42,436 nt of DNA from Zhenhengia yiwuensis (GTDB lineage Bacteria > Bacillota > Clostridia > Lachnospirales > Cellulosilyticaceae). Made by a program: the position numbers and the translations under genes. Of the stretch, positions 1 to 7,054 are shown piece by piece. The DNA lies in contig NZ_JACRSY010000028.1 of assembly GCF_014384995.1 (NCBI RefSeq), forward strand, positions 1-42,436. The letters run 5' to 3'. Position 1 is the stretch's first letter, and each line of letters opens with the position of its first letter. A model generated the notes under the pieces. It searched no databases. It had not been told where the DNA came from and was given only the letters and a program-made list of their open reading frames with translations.

Positions 1-58
1 CTTCAAGAACTAATTTCACTGCAGCAATTTTAAACTGTTTATCATAACTTCTTCTCAT
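1..58 (-). CDS. IS3-family transposase OrfA, N-terminal fragment (runs off left edge)
   Basis: Reading leftward from an ATG at 58 gives MRRSYDKQFKIAAVKLVLE, which continues past the window edge. This is the typical opening of the helix-turn-helix OrfA protein of IS3-family elements, where a basic Tyr/Phe-rich start leads into the first DNA-binding helix (AVKLVLE). A GGTGG ribosome binding site lies about 6 bases upstream. Only 19 residues are visible, so the rest of the element, its OrfB and the far inverted repeat cannot be judged. An intact copy or a stub are both possible. The TG at 121-120 on the minus strand could be the element's terminal dinucleotide, but without the other end this is a guess. 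Confidence 0.6.
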   Translation of the reverse strand, partial: MRRSYDKQFKIAAVKLVLE

Positions 59-201
59 AAGTAGACCACCTTTCACTATTTTATCTTAACTTTGTGTCTA
101 CTTTATCATACCATGCCCACAGTTTTATTATTTAAACTGTCTACCTTAAGGGGAGCATATCAATCGCTGCTACCTATCCATCTTTTTATATTATCCCCTA
201 T
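59..201. other. Gap holding the possible left end of the IS3 element
   Basis: On the minus strand the bases from about 121 (TGTGGGCATGG...) lead into the OrfA ribosome binding site. This is the position where an IS3 terminal inverted repeat would lie. No second repeat copy and no target duplication can be checked here. No gene is seen between the element and the MazF-like gene. Confidence 0.25.
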
Positions 202-723
202 TTACTTATCTAATAGCATCTTATTTACGCTTTGCACAATATATTCTCTATCTGTAATAACGTCATAAAATCCTTTTCCACAATATAAACGTTGTATATC
301 TACTGTGCGCATATCACTAAGCTGAAGTCTTGTAAGCATACCATTCTTAAAGTTATTTACTGCAATATCTAATTGAAATTCTGGGTCAGGTGGTAATGAA
401 TCTGCTTTCACAGATGTCGTTGGAATTACTACAAACTTACTCTTAAAATACTTAAACACATAGCACCAATGCCCACCATAAAGTTCCTTTGGAAATCCCC
501 TTGTTAAGTTAAAATATGCAATCTGGTGTACTTTTGGTATATGCTTAGGCCTATAAAAAGTAGTTGATGGATCACCCGTCTGCTTTGGTGTGAGCTCATC
601 ATAAAAATAGGATAATTGACCTACATGATATTCCAAGTCTGTTACAAAACCTTCAATATCTGTATAGTTTTTAAGCTCTTTTAGAGCATTTGAAATATCA
701 TTCATTCTAGCATCAATGTCCAT
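202..723 (-). CDS. PemK/MazF-like toxin-fold protein, no visible antitoxin
   Basis: 173 residues. The first ~60 residues are a probable helical extension. From about residue 65 the sequence has the PemK/MazF order: a strand with HQIAYFNLTRGFP, then GGHWCYVFKYFKSKFVVIPTTS (the usual 'vviPlTS' strand), then a C-terminal strand-helix with RLQLSDMRTVDIQRL, like the conserved Q-x-R-x-V-D-x-x-R-L of this fold. MazF proteins are usually ~110-120 residues, so this is a long variant. Family members are mRNA-cleaving toxins paired with a small antitoxin gene just upstream, but here the upstream bases (724-833) hold no such gene and purH follows. The start is set by AAGGGGGGAG 3 bases before the ATG. 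It may be a solitary toxin, a domesticated enzyme, or a member whose antitoxin lies elsewhere. Confidence 0.6.
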   Translation of the reverse strand: MDIDARMNDISNALKELKNYTDIEGFVTDLEYHVGQLSYFYDELTPKQTGDPSTTFYRPKHIPKVHQIAYFNLTRGFPKELYGGHWCYVFKYFKSKFVVIPTTSVKADSLPPDPEFQLDIAVNNFKNGMLTRLQLSDMRTVDIQRLYCGKGFYDVITDREYIVQSVNKMLLDK

Positions 724-833
724 GGTCTCCCCCCTTACAAAATAAACAACTTTAAGATTATTCTATCATGAATCAAATAAAAATTAAAGTATATTTTTAT
801 AATTTTCCCATTTTTAACCAATTATCTTCCAAA

Positions 834-870
834 AAGAACTCCTTAAAGTTTCTCTCTTTAAGGAGTTCTT
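834..870 (-). terminator. Terminator of purH
   Basis: A perfect 15-bp stem (AAGAACTCCTTAAAG paired with CTTTAAGGAGTTCTT) with a short loop sits just 3' of the purH stop codon. On the minus strand it is followed by a run of T. It is symmetric enough to act in both directions. Confidence 0.85.
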
Positions 871-874
871 TTTC

Positions 875-2425
875 TTAATGTTTAAAATGTCTCATTCCCG
901 TAAAGACCATAGCAATGCCTGCTTCATTACATGCTTTAATGGAATCTTCATCACGGATTGAACCACCTGGTTGAATAATAGCTGTAATACCAGCAGCAGC
1001 TGCTGCTTTTACACAATCATCAAATGGGAAGAAAGCATCTGATGCAAGAACACTACCTTTTACACCTTCTTCTCCTAAGAATTCAATTCCATGTTCAATA
1101 GCTTGGTTTGTCGCCCATATACGGTTAGTTTGACCACCGCCAAGACCTACTGACATTCCATTTTTAGCTAATGCAATACCATTTGATTTAACATGTTTTA
1201 CAAGCTTCCACGCAAAACGTAAATCTTCCATCTCTTTTTCTGATGGCTCACGATCTGTTACTACCTTAAGATCTTCTTCTACTAAAAGTTCTAAATCTTT
1301 TTGTTGTACGATAAGTCCACCATCTACTTTTTTCATTGTAAGTGCATGTGGATCGAAGTAAGTAATATTGTCTAGTTTAAGGACACGAAGGTTCTTCTTA
1401 GTTTTAAATATTTCTAATGCTTCATCAGTATAATCTGGCGCAATAACAATCTCGAAGAAAATCTTAGTCATTTCAAGTGCTGTTTCTTTGTCAATAATTT
1501 GGTTTGTTACAATAATACCACCAAAGATTGATACTGGATCTGCTTCATAAGCTTTTTGGTAAGCTTCAAGTACATTAGCCCCTACACCTACACCACATGG
1601 GTTAGCATGTTTTACAGCTACTACTGCTGGTTCACTGAACTCACGAAGTAATTCCAATGCCCCATTTGCATCATTAATATTATTATATGAAAGCTCTTTC
1701 CCATTAAGCTGAATAGCATCTGCAAGTGTACCTTTTGTTTTACCTACTTCTTTATAGAAAGCTGCTACTTGGTGAGGATTTTCACCATAACGCATATCTT
1801 GTACTTTTTCATAAGACATTGTAAGCGTATTTGGTAAGCTATAATCGCCTCTTTGTACTCTTAAGTAATTAGCAATCATTGTGTCATAGTTTGCAGTATG
1901 TTCAAATACTTTTGTTGCTAAGTAGAAGTTAGTATCTGTACTTACTTTGCCACTTGCTTTAAGCTCATCAAGAACAACAATATAGTCTGCTGGGTCTACA
2001 ATAACGCTTACATCATGATTGTTTTTAGCTGCTGAACGAAGCATTGTTGGTCCACCGATATCGATATTTTCAATAGCTTCTTCTAATTTAACGTCTTCTT
2101 TAAGTATTGTTTGTTTAAATGGATAAAGATTTACTACAACAAGGTCAATATTAGACAGGCCAAGTTCCTGCATTTGTTTTTGATGTTCTTCATTCTCACG
2201 AATGTTAAGAATACCTGCATGAATAGCTGGATGAAGCGTTTTTACCCTACCATCTAAGCATTCTGGAAAACCTGTTACTTCTGAAATTCCGATTATATTA
2301 AGTCCTTCATTTTTAAGTGTATTATATGTTCCCCCTGTAGAAATAATTTGTACACCTAAGCTTATGAGTTCTTTCGCAAATTCTACAATCCCCGTTTTGT
2401 CTGAAACACTAATTAATGCTCTCAT
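875..2425 (-). CDS. purH: Bifunctional AICAR transformylase / IMP cyclohydrolase
   Basis: 516 residues, the normal length for PurH. It carries out the last two steps of de novo purine synthesis: formylation of AICAR with 10-formyl-THF, then ring closure to IMP, in the cytosol. The N-terminal ~200 residues are the MGS-like cyclohydrolase domain (ALISVSDKTGIVEFAKEL at the start, STGGT, GRVKTLHPAIHAGIL). The C-terminal transformylase part carries RYGENPHQ and the active-site KHANPCG. The ATG at 2425 follows AAAAGGAGAG at good spacing. The gene is preceded by a ZTP riboswitch, which fits because ZTP is derived from AICAR (ZMP), the PurH substrate. It is a lone pur gene here; the rest of the pathway must be elsewhere. 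Very secure. Confidence 0.97.
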   Translation of the reverse strand: MRALISVSDKTGIVEFAKELISLGVQIISTGGTYNTLKNEGLNIIGISEVTGFPECLDGRVKTLHPAIHAGILNIRENEEHQKQMQELGLSNIDLVVVNLYPFKQTILKEDVKLEEAIENIDIGGPTMLRSAAKNNHDVSVIVDPADYIVVLDELKASGKVSTDTNFYLATKVFEHTANYDTMIANYLRVQRGDYSLPNTLTMSYEKVQDMRYGENPHQVAAFYKEVGKTKGTLADAIQLNGKELSYNNINDANGALELLREFSEPAVVAVKHANPCGVGVGANVLEAYQKAYEADPVSIFGGIIVTNQIIDKETALEMTKIFFEIVIAPDYTDEALEIFKTKKNLRVLKLDNITYFDPHALTMKKVDGGLIVQQKDLELLVEEDLKVVTDREPSEKEMEDLRFAWKLVKHVKSNGIALAKNGMSVGLGGGQTNRIWATNQAIEHGIEFLGEEGVKGSVLASDAFFPFDDCVKAAAAAGITAIIQPGGSIRDEDSIKACNEAGIAMVFTGMRHFKH

Positions 2426-2475
2426 TTTTCTCTCTCCTTTTAGGTTTTATAATAAAATAATCTATTTTATGGAAT

Positions 2476-2525
2476 AAAAAAGACCGTCCAGGCTTCTACC
2501 GTAATAGTAGAGTGCCCAGACGGTC
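2476..2525 (-). terminator. Riboswitch-controlled terminator before purH
   Basis: On the minus strand the 12-base arm 2525-2514 (GACCGTCTGGGC) pairs with 2493-2482 (GCCTGGACGGTC), including two G-U pairs. An inner TCTAC/GTAGA stem extends it, and a T run begins at 2481. The 5' arm is the same CCGTCTGGGC segment that closes the ZTP aptamer, so aptamer and terminator exclude each other. Confidence 0.85.
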
Positions 2526-2576
2526 GGCTTACATTCTTATACTCCTTGCAGTTAATTCTGCTTATCCGTCAGTCAT
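2514..2576 (-). promoter_or_regulatory. ZTP (pfl) riboswitch, purH leader
   Basis: The minus strand reads TGACTGACGGATAAGC, then a small hairpin (GCAG AATTAA CTGC), then AAGGAGTATAAGAAT, and ends with CCGACCGTCTGGGC. The GACTGACGG opening, the GGAG segment after the first hairpin and the 3' CCG-CTGGGC are hallmarks of the ZTP/pfl riboswitch class, which senses ZMP/ZTP and turns on purine and folate genes. Its position just before purH and its overlap with a strong terminator support an ON switch by antitermination. I identified it by eye, not with a covariance model. Confidence 0.82.
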
Positions 2577-2618
2577 ATAAGAACCTTATAGTAAATGTTT
2601 AAAACAATGGAATCTGTA

Positions 2619-3968
2619 TTAGGCAATAAGTTTAAGTACAAAAAGTAGTGCCATAATGTACATTACAATACTTACATCTTTAGCTTTACCTGTTAACACT
2701 TTTACTGCTACATAAGAGATACCACCAAATACGATACCTTCTGAAATACTTGCTGTAAATGGCATCATAGCAAGTGTTAAGAATGCTGGTAATGCTTCAG
2801 TAATATCTTCAAAGTTTACTTTTACAATACTTTCAAGCATTAAAATCCCTACTACAATAAGTGCTGGCGCTGTTGCAAAAGATGGAATAGCAATGAAGAT
2901 TGGCGCTGCAAAAAGTGCTAATCCAAAGCAAACTGCTGTTGAAAGTGATGTAAGACCTGTACGTCCGCCTGCGATAACTCCTGCGCTACTTTCAACAAAA
3001 GTCGTAACTGTTGAAGTTCCAAGAAGTGCCCCTGCTGTTGTCCCTACTGCATCAGCAAAAAGTGCTTGTTTAACGCGTGGAAGTTGACCATTTTCATCTA
3101 AGTAATCAGCTTTTGTTGCTACACCAATAAGTGTACCTAATGTATCAAATAAATCTACAAATAAGAATGAGAATACTACAGTAGCAAAAGTAAGAATGCT
3201 TTCCGCACTTCCAAATACCTCGCTCATTGCTGGGAATTTGAATGCTACTTCACTAAGTCCACCAAATAATCCTTCTGCCCCCGCAAAGTTTGGAATAAGT
3301 GAGTAAACACCTGCATCAGGATTTACTACATACCATCCTGTAAGCTCTGCTACAATACCTAAAAGATATGTTGCTACGATACCAATTAATACTGCACCTG
3401 TTACATTACGTTTCATAAGTACTACTATAAGGATTACACCTAACATACAAAGTACAGCTTGTGGTGATGTCATATCACCAAGTGCTAAAAATGTATCTGG
3501 ATTTGATACGATAACACCTGCTCCTTTGAATCCAAGGAAAGCAATAAATAAACCAATCCCTGCACTTACTGAATACTTCATACATCTTGGAATAGCATTG
3601 AATAATGCTTCACGCACATTGAATGCTGTAAGAATTAAAAAGATAATACCTTCTATAAATACTGCAAATAATGCAAACTGCCATGAATATCCCATTACAC
3701 CACATACTGTGAAAGCAAAGAATGCATTAAGGCCCATACCTGGTGCTAATGCAAATGGATAGTTAGCTACAAAAGCCATTACTACTGTTGCTATGACAGA
3801 CGCAAGTACAGTCGCTACAAACACACCGTGTTTATTCATACCCGCTGCACTTAATATATCTGGGTTAACAGCTAATATATAGGCCATTGTCATAAAGGTT
3901 GTAATACCAGCTAGAATTTCTGTTTTAACTGTGGTCTTGTTTTCTTTCAGTTTAAAAAATTTCTCCAC
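2619..3968 (-). CDS. NCS2-family purine (hypoxanthine/guanine/adenine) permease
   Basis: 449 residues, nearly all membrane segments, the usual length for AzgA/PbuG-type NCS2 carriers. Typical blocks are TTFMTMAYILAVNPDILS near the N-terminus, NYPFALAPGMGLNAFFAF (the conserved first half of the transport site), FVDLFDTLGTLIGVA, and TSTVTTFVESSAGVIAGGRTGLTS. It probably imports purine bases with protons for salvage. The start is a GTG at 3968 behind GAGGGGG. It shares the strand with purH 190 bp downstream and has its own promoter and a candidate PurR-type operator, so uptake and synthesis of purines appear jointly controlled. I looked for a guanine/adenine riboswitch in its leader and saw none. 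Exact base preference cannot be read from sequence. Confidence 0.9.
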   Translation of the reverse strand: MEKFFKLKENKTTVKTEILAGITTFMTMAYILAVNPDILSAAGMNKHGVFVATVLASVIATVVMAFVANYPFALAPGMGLNAFFAFTVCGVMGYSWQFALFAVFIEGIIFLILTAFNVREALFNAIPRCMKYSVSAGIGLFIAFLGFKGAGVIVSNPDTFLALGDMTSPQAVLCMLGVILIVVLMKRNVTGAVLIGIVATYLLGIVAELTGWYVVNPDAGVYSLIPNFAGAEGLFGGLSEVAFKFPAMSEVFGSAESILTFATVVFSFLFVDLFDTLGTLIGVATKADYLDENGQLPRVKQALFADAVGTTAGALLGTSTVTTFVESSAGVIAGGRTGLTSLSTAVCFGLALFAAPIFIAIPSFATAPALIVVGILMLESIVKVNFEDITEALPAFLTLAMMPFTASISEGIVFGGISYVAVKVLTGKAKDVSIVMYIMALLFVLKLIA

Positions 3969-4026
3969 AATAAATCCCCCTCTTATTCTTGTAATATAGA
4001 GTACGTTGTAAATTTCTTATATCTGT

Positions 4027-4055
4027 ATCATACATTACAACTAAGAGGAGGTCAA
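4027..4055 (-). promoter_or_regulatory. Sigma-A-type promoter of the purine permease
   Basis: Minus strand TTGACC (4055-4050), 17-base spacer, TATGAT (4032-4027). It ends about 58 bases before the GTG start. Confidence 0.75.
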
Positions 4056-4064
4056 TAGTTTTTT

Positions 4065-4099
4065 CGAACATTTTATAAGACGTTTACATTTAATGTTCG
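4065..4099. promoter_or_regulatory. Candidate PurR operator: inverted PurBox pair
   Basis: CGAACATT at 4065-4072 and its exact inverse AATGTTCG at 4092-4099 lie 19 bases apart, starting 10 bases upstream of the -35 box. The Bacillus/Lactococcus PurR box has a CGAAC core and in Bacillus acts as an inverted pair upstream of pur promoters. The spacer is slightly longer than the usual 16-17. Repression versus activation cannot be decided here, and no purR gene is in the window. Confidence 0.6.
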
Positions 4100-4129
4100 A
4101 AACCTTAACTTTTATTCTCTATTTAATCT

Positions 4130-4531
4130 CTACACGCAATTTATTTTTTTATGCTCAACCTTATGGATTTCAATACCTTTTAATGTACCGTATTCTATAC
4201 GTTTCTTAATTCGACCCGGTTCGATAATATACATACTTGAAACAAATATTCTATATTGTTCATCTATTTTGAGTGCAACTAGCAAAGGATCTTTGTACCA
4301 TTTCACCAATTCAAATCGTCCCGTTGCAAGCCCATCTATTCCTATATAATCTGGTTCCCTAAGCACCTCCACTAACTTATCAAAGTAAAGTTTATACGTA
4401 TAAGGATGGCGTCTTCTAATATGCTTTTTCGTTCTTTCATCGATAAAAATCCCCCTAATCTCTCTCTCTGGGCATATGACTTCTCTTAGCTCATCATGTA
4501 ACCTTCTTAAACATTGTCTAGACGCTCTCAT
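4130..4531 (-). CDS. PBECR-type (Barnase-EndoU-ColicinE5/D-RelE-like) nuclease-fold protein
   Basis: 133 residues. After ~27 charged residues the protein shows IFIDERTKKHIRRRHPYTYKLYFDKLVEVLREPDYIG, then ELVKWYKDPLLVALKIDEQYRIFVSSMYIIEPGRIKKRI. The order H-x-x-x-RH, then 'NPDYIG', then 'k-d-lLVa-k-d', then 'fVSTMY-i...ri-kRi', is how I recall small PBECR domains that usually form part of phage or conjugative-element polyvalent proteins. Candidate catalytic residues are the RH of the first motif, the Ser/Tyr pair in SSMY and the late Arg/Lys. Here the domain stands alone, not fused to a phage protein. GGAGGGG precedes the ATG. There is no partner gene on the same strand. Function (RNase toxin, immunity or other) is not shown. 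Confidence 0.5.
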   Translation of the reverse strand: MRASRQCLRRLHDELREVICPEREIRGIFIDERTKKHIRRRHPYTYKLYFDKLVEVLREPDYIGIDGLATGRFELVKWYKDPLLVALKIDEQYRIFVSSMYIIEPGRIKKRIEYGTLKGIEIHKVEHKKINCV

Positions 4532-4694
4532 AGGAATCCCCTCCTGCTAAACTTCTTCCCTTCTACTAATACTATACGTGCTATTTTCCCCCCTTGTGCA
4601 TAGTATAAATTTCATTTAATTAAAAGACATATATTTGTCCCTTATTCCATATATATGTAATAGGACATCTTATATATTAAAAAGGAGGGTAATA

Positions 4695-5306
4695 ATGTCT
4701 CATCCTAAATTTTTGGTCTTCAAATTACAAGACCTCAAGATTCCATTTATTATGCTAGCTGTTGCAGTTGTAGCCTTCTCAGTATTTATGCTGTCAGGTG
4801 ATGATACTACTGCAACCTTTGCACCAGATGACAGCTATGAAGACGGTATGTACATAGCGAATATTGCTTTTACAGATGCAGACATGGATTTAGTTGTTGA
4901 AGTTAAGGACAAACAGATCAAATCTATTTCATTAGATGGGTTTGATGAAACAGAAAGAACTCTTTACAAAGACCTTAATGAGAGTATTCCTTTTGTAAAC
5001 GACTACGTTACTTCAACACAATCTCTTGATTTGCCTGAAACAAGCACTATTTCCGCATCTACCAGTATACTTATGGACGCTATAAAAATCGCTTTATCAG
5101 ATAATAAAGATGCTGTTCTTACAACGTCCTACGAAGTACCTCTTCTTGAAGCTATTACTGAAGAAACTGCTGATGGTGAATCTCTTAAAGAAGAAACACC
5201 TAACGAAGAAGCTCTTCAAGAAGAAGAGGCTACTGAAGATGTCATATCAGAAAATGTTACTTCTGATGATGCTACTGGTACGGAAGATACAACTATTGAA
5301 GAATAA
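4695..5306 (+). CDS. Membrane-anchored protein with degenerate FMN-binding-like domain and acidic tail
   Basis: 203 residues from the ATG at 4695, chosen because AAAGGAGGG lies just before it; an upstream TTG in frame has no such site. Residues ~14-34 form one transmembrane helix, so the rest probably lies outside the membrane. Residues ~48-140 (DGMYIANIAFTDADMDLVVEVKDKQIKSISL... SASTSILMDAIKIAL) follow the FMN_bind pattern: a short strand with 'dG.Y.a', a strand pair with V-x-V-K-D-K-x-I-x-S-I, and a final helix after an 'SGAT-S'-like turn. The turn is S-A-S-T here, so flavin attachment is doubtful. The C-terminal ~50 residues are Glu/Thr/Asp-rich, low complexity. Convergent with the lipoprotein gene and sharing its terminator. 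Function unknown. Confidence 0.6.
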   Translation: MSHPKFLVFKLQDLKIPFIMLAVAVVAFSVFMLSGDDTTATFAPDDSYEDGMYIANIAFTDADMDLVVEVKDKQIKSISLDGFDETERTLYKDLNESIPFVNDYVTSTQSLDLPETSTISASTSILMDAIKIALSDNKDAVLTTSYEVPLLEAITEETADGESLKEETPNEEALQEEEATEDVISENVTSDDATGTEDTTIEE

Positions 5307-5313
5307 AAATAAG

Positions 5314-5348
5314 AGAAGCAGGCTACTTGAAATAAGCAGTCTGCTTCT
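5314..5348. terminator. Shared terminator of two convergent genes
   Basis: AGAAGCAG (5314-5321) pairs with CTGCTTCT (5341-5348), followed by a T-rich run on the plus strand and flanked by an A-rich run that serves the minus strand. It lies between the stops at 5306 and 5361. Confidence 0.7.
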
Positions 5349-5360
5349 TTTATTTTTCTA

Positions 5361-6227
5361 TTAATAAACGACTTTCTCATTTTCTGTAATGATAATATCT
5401 GACTCACTATCATCACCGTAGATATCCTCTCTACTTAAAAGATAATCTATTACTTCTTGCTTTTCATTAAATTTAGAAACCTGGAAAGGATTGCTTGCTG
5501 AATATTTTTCAATGAATATAAAACTTTCCTCTAAACTAACTAATATACCACTATGCCCTACAAATCTTTTTTGCTCATAAGGATCATGCATCCATAAGTT
5601 CAGCAGAGAAATTCCTTCTACTTCTTCAAAGGAAATTCCTCTATTTTGCCATTCTTCACTAATACTTTTTATATGTTTATCTTTATCTGTAGTATCTTCT
5701 ACAACTACAGGATTAAATAAAGTTATGAATTTACTTTCATCCCCTTTATCAAATGCCATTAATGGATATTGCTCCATGGCCTCTACATCAAACATTAGAT
5801 AATTATCTGCTGCTTCTATAGGATGAGTAATACTTACAAAGTCTTTAAAGAGTAAAAAAGCAGTTAATCTACAGTTTATTTCAGAATATGGTATGCCTTC
5901 TTCATTCTCACGTGGTTCAAAATCTATTTCTTTGTAGTCTGCCTGTGCTGTGGAAATAGTCTGAAATCCTTTTTTTAAGTTTTCTTTTGCATTAATATGT
6001 TCATTGTAATCATTAACCCAATCCCTAAATACCTTCATAGATTGTGCTGGTACTCCCCTCTCAAGCAAATACTCTTCTACTTCTTGCTTGCCTTCCTCAT
6101 CCACTAAATTTGAATAAGTAAGTACCTCTTCATTTTTTTCTTCAGACTTACTGCTACATCCTGACATAACCATCATAGTACTACCTAGAAGCATAAGCAC
6201 TCCTATAAATATTTTTTTGTATTTCAT
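5361..6227 (-). CDS. DUF4300-type lipoprotein
   Basis: 288 residues. A lipoprotein signal (MKYKKIFIGVLMLLGSTMMVMSGC) ends in the lipobox MSGC, so Cys24 would be lipidated and the protein held outside the membrane. The mature part opens with a charged linker and LTYSNLVDEEGKQEVEEYLLERGVPAQSMKVFRDWVNDYNE. The 'TYSNL...L...G...F..WV.DYN' signature matches what I know of DUF4300, a family without known function found in Firmicutes. No catalytic motif is visible. GGGAGG precedes the ATG. It is transcribed alone after the phoU terminator and converges on the FMN-like gene. The family call is from memory of the signature and carries moderate confidence. Confidence 0.6.
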   Translation of the reverse strand: MKYKKIFIGVLMLLGSTMMVMSGCSSKSEEKNEEVLTYSNLVDEEGKQEVEEYLLERGVPAQSMKVFRDWVNDYNEHINAKENLKKGFQTISTAQADYKEIDFEPRENEEGIPYSEINCRLTAFLLFKDFVSITHPIEAADNYLMFDVEAMEQYPLMAFDKGDESKFITLFNPVVVEDTTDKDKHIKSISEEWQNRGISFEEVEGISLLNLWMHDPYEQKRFVGHSGILVSLEESFIFIEKYSASNPFQVSKFNEKQEVIDYLLSREDIYGDDSESDIIITENEKVVY

Positions 6228-6352
6228 TTAATATTCCTCCCATATTTTAATCATATTTTTATGTCTAATGTGTTATCTATCTATTAGAGTTGTTTTTCCT
6301 CGAAAAAGTTTCATATTTATTTATGTTTTATGAGTTAATTTTTCCCACAAAA

Positions 6353-6377
6353 AAAGAAGACTATAAAAGCCTTCTTT
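6353..6377 (-). terminator. Terminator of the pst-phoU operon
   Basis: AAAGAAG (6353-6359) pairs with CTTCTTT (6371-6377); on the minus strand the stem is followed by a T run. It lies a few bases beyond the phoU stop. Confidence 0.75.
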
Positions 6378-6380
6378 TTC

Positions 6381-7040
6381 TTATTTACTATATTCGCCTG
6401 TCAAATTATAAATAAGCCATTCTGCAATATTAGTAGTATGGTCAGCAATACGCTCAAGATATTTAATAATCATAAGGTATGCTGCTCCACTTGGTGCAAA
6501 CTCTTGTTTGTTACTCATTTCAAGTACAATTTCTTTAAAGATTTTTGTAAACTCTTCATCAATTTGGTCATCGTAGGAACAAATCTCACGAATTTGGTCT
6601 GCATCTTTTTGTACGTAACTATCTAATGTTTTAATGAGCATTTTTCTTACGTTTTGTGCCATTCTTTCAATATGTCGTTTATATGCTACTTCCTTATCCC
6701 ATGTGCCATCTTCTAATTTTAAGCTATATGTACAAATATCCTCACAGTGGTCTCCTATACGCTCCATATCTGTTACACTTTTTAGAATACACATAATAAG
6801 GCGTAAGTCTCTAGCTATAGGTTGCTGATGTGCAATAAGGCTAATGCATTTCTTTTCAATCTCAATTTCCATAGCATCGATTTTATCATCATTGTCAATA
6901 ATCTTTTGAGCAAGTTCTTTGTTTTGTGTCGTAACAGCTTCAATCGCTTCACCTACAAGTCTTTCAACTTCACTGCCCATTTTAATAACATCGAGTCTTA
7001 ATTCTTCTAATTCTTTTTCAAATACTCTTCTTGGTGACAT
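6381..7040 (-). CDS. phoU: Phosphate transport/signalling regulator PhoU
   Basis: 219 residues, the standard size for PhoU, built from two repeated three-helix bundles. Metal-binding-type motifs are visible in both halves: MERIGDHCEDICTY (first) and LERIADHTTNIAEWLIY (second), the E/D-x-x-R-x-G/A-D-H signature of the family. PhoU links the Pst transporter to the PhoR/PhoP sensor system and damps phosphate uptake when phosphate is plentiful. It is the last gene of the pstSCAB-phoU operon, 14 bases after pstB, with AAGGAGG before its ATG. No PhoR/PhoP gene lies in the window. Confidence 0.95.
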   Translation of the reverse strand: MSPRRVFEKELEELRLDVIKMGSEVERLVGEAIEAVTTQNKELAQKIIDNDDKIDAMEIEIEKKCISLIAHQQPIARDLRLIMCILKSVTDMERIGDHCEDICTYSLKLEDGTWDKEVAYKRHIERMAQNVRKMLIKTLDSYVQKDADQIREICSYDDQIDEEFTKIFKEIVLEMSNKQEFAPSGAAYLMIIKYLERIADHTTNIAEWLIYNLTGEYSK

Positions 7041-7054
7041 CTCCCTAATCCTCC

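Noticed and set aside
3969..4129. Guanine/adenine (purine) riboswitch before the permease
   Set aside because: I looked for the conserved P1-J-loop pattern on the minus strand and found only a promoter and the PurBox pair.
5110..5364. 84-residue Leu/Lys-rich plus-strand frame
   Set aside because: Shadow of the Glu/Thr-rich tail of the gene at 4695-5306; no start site.
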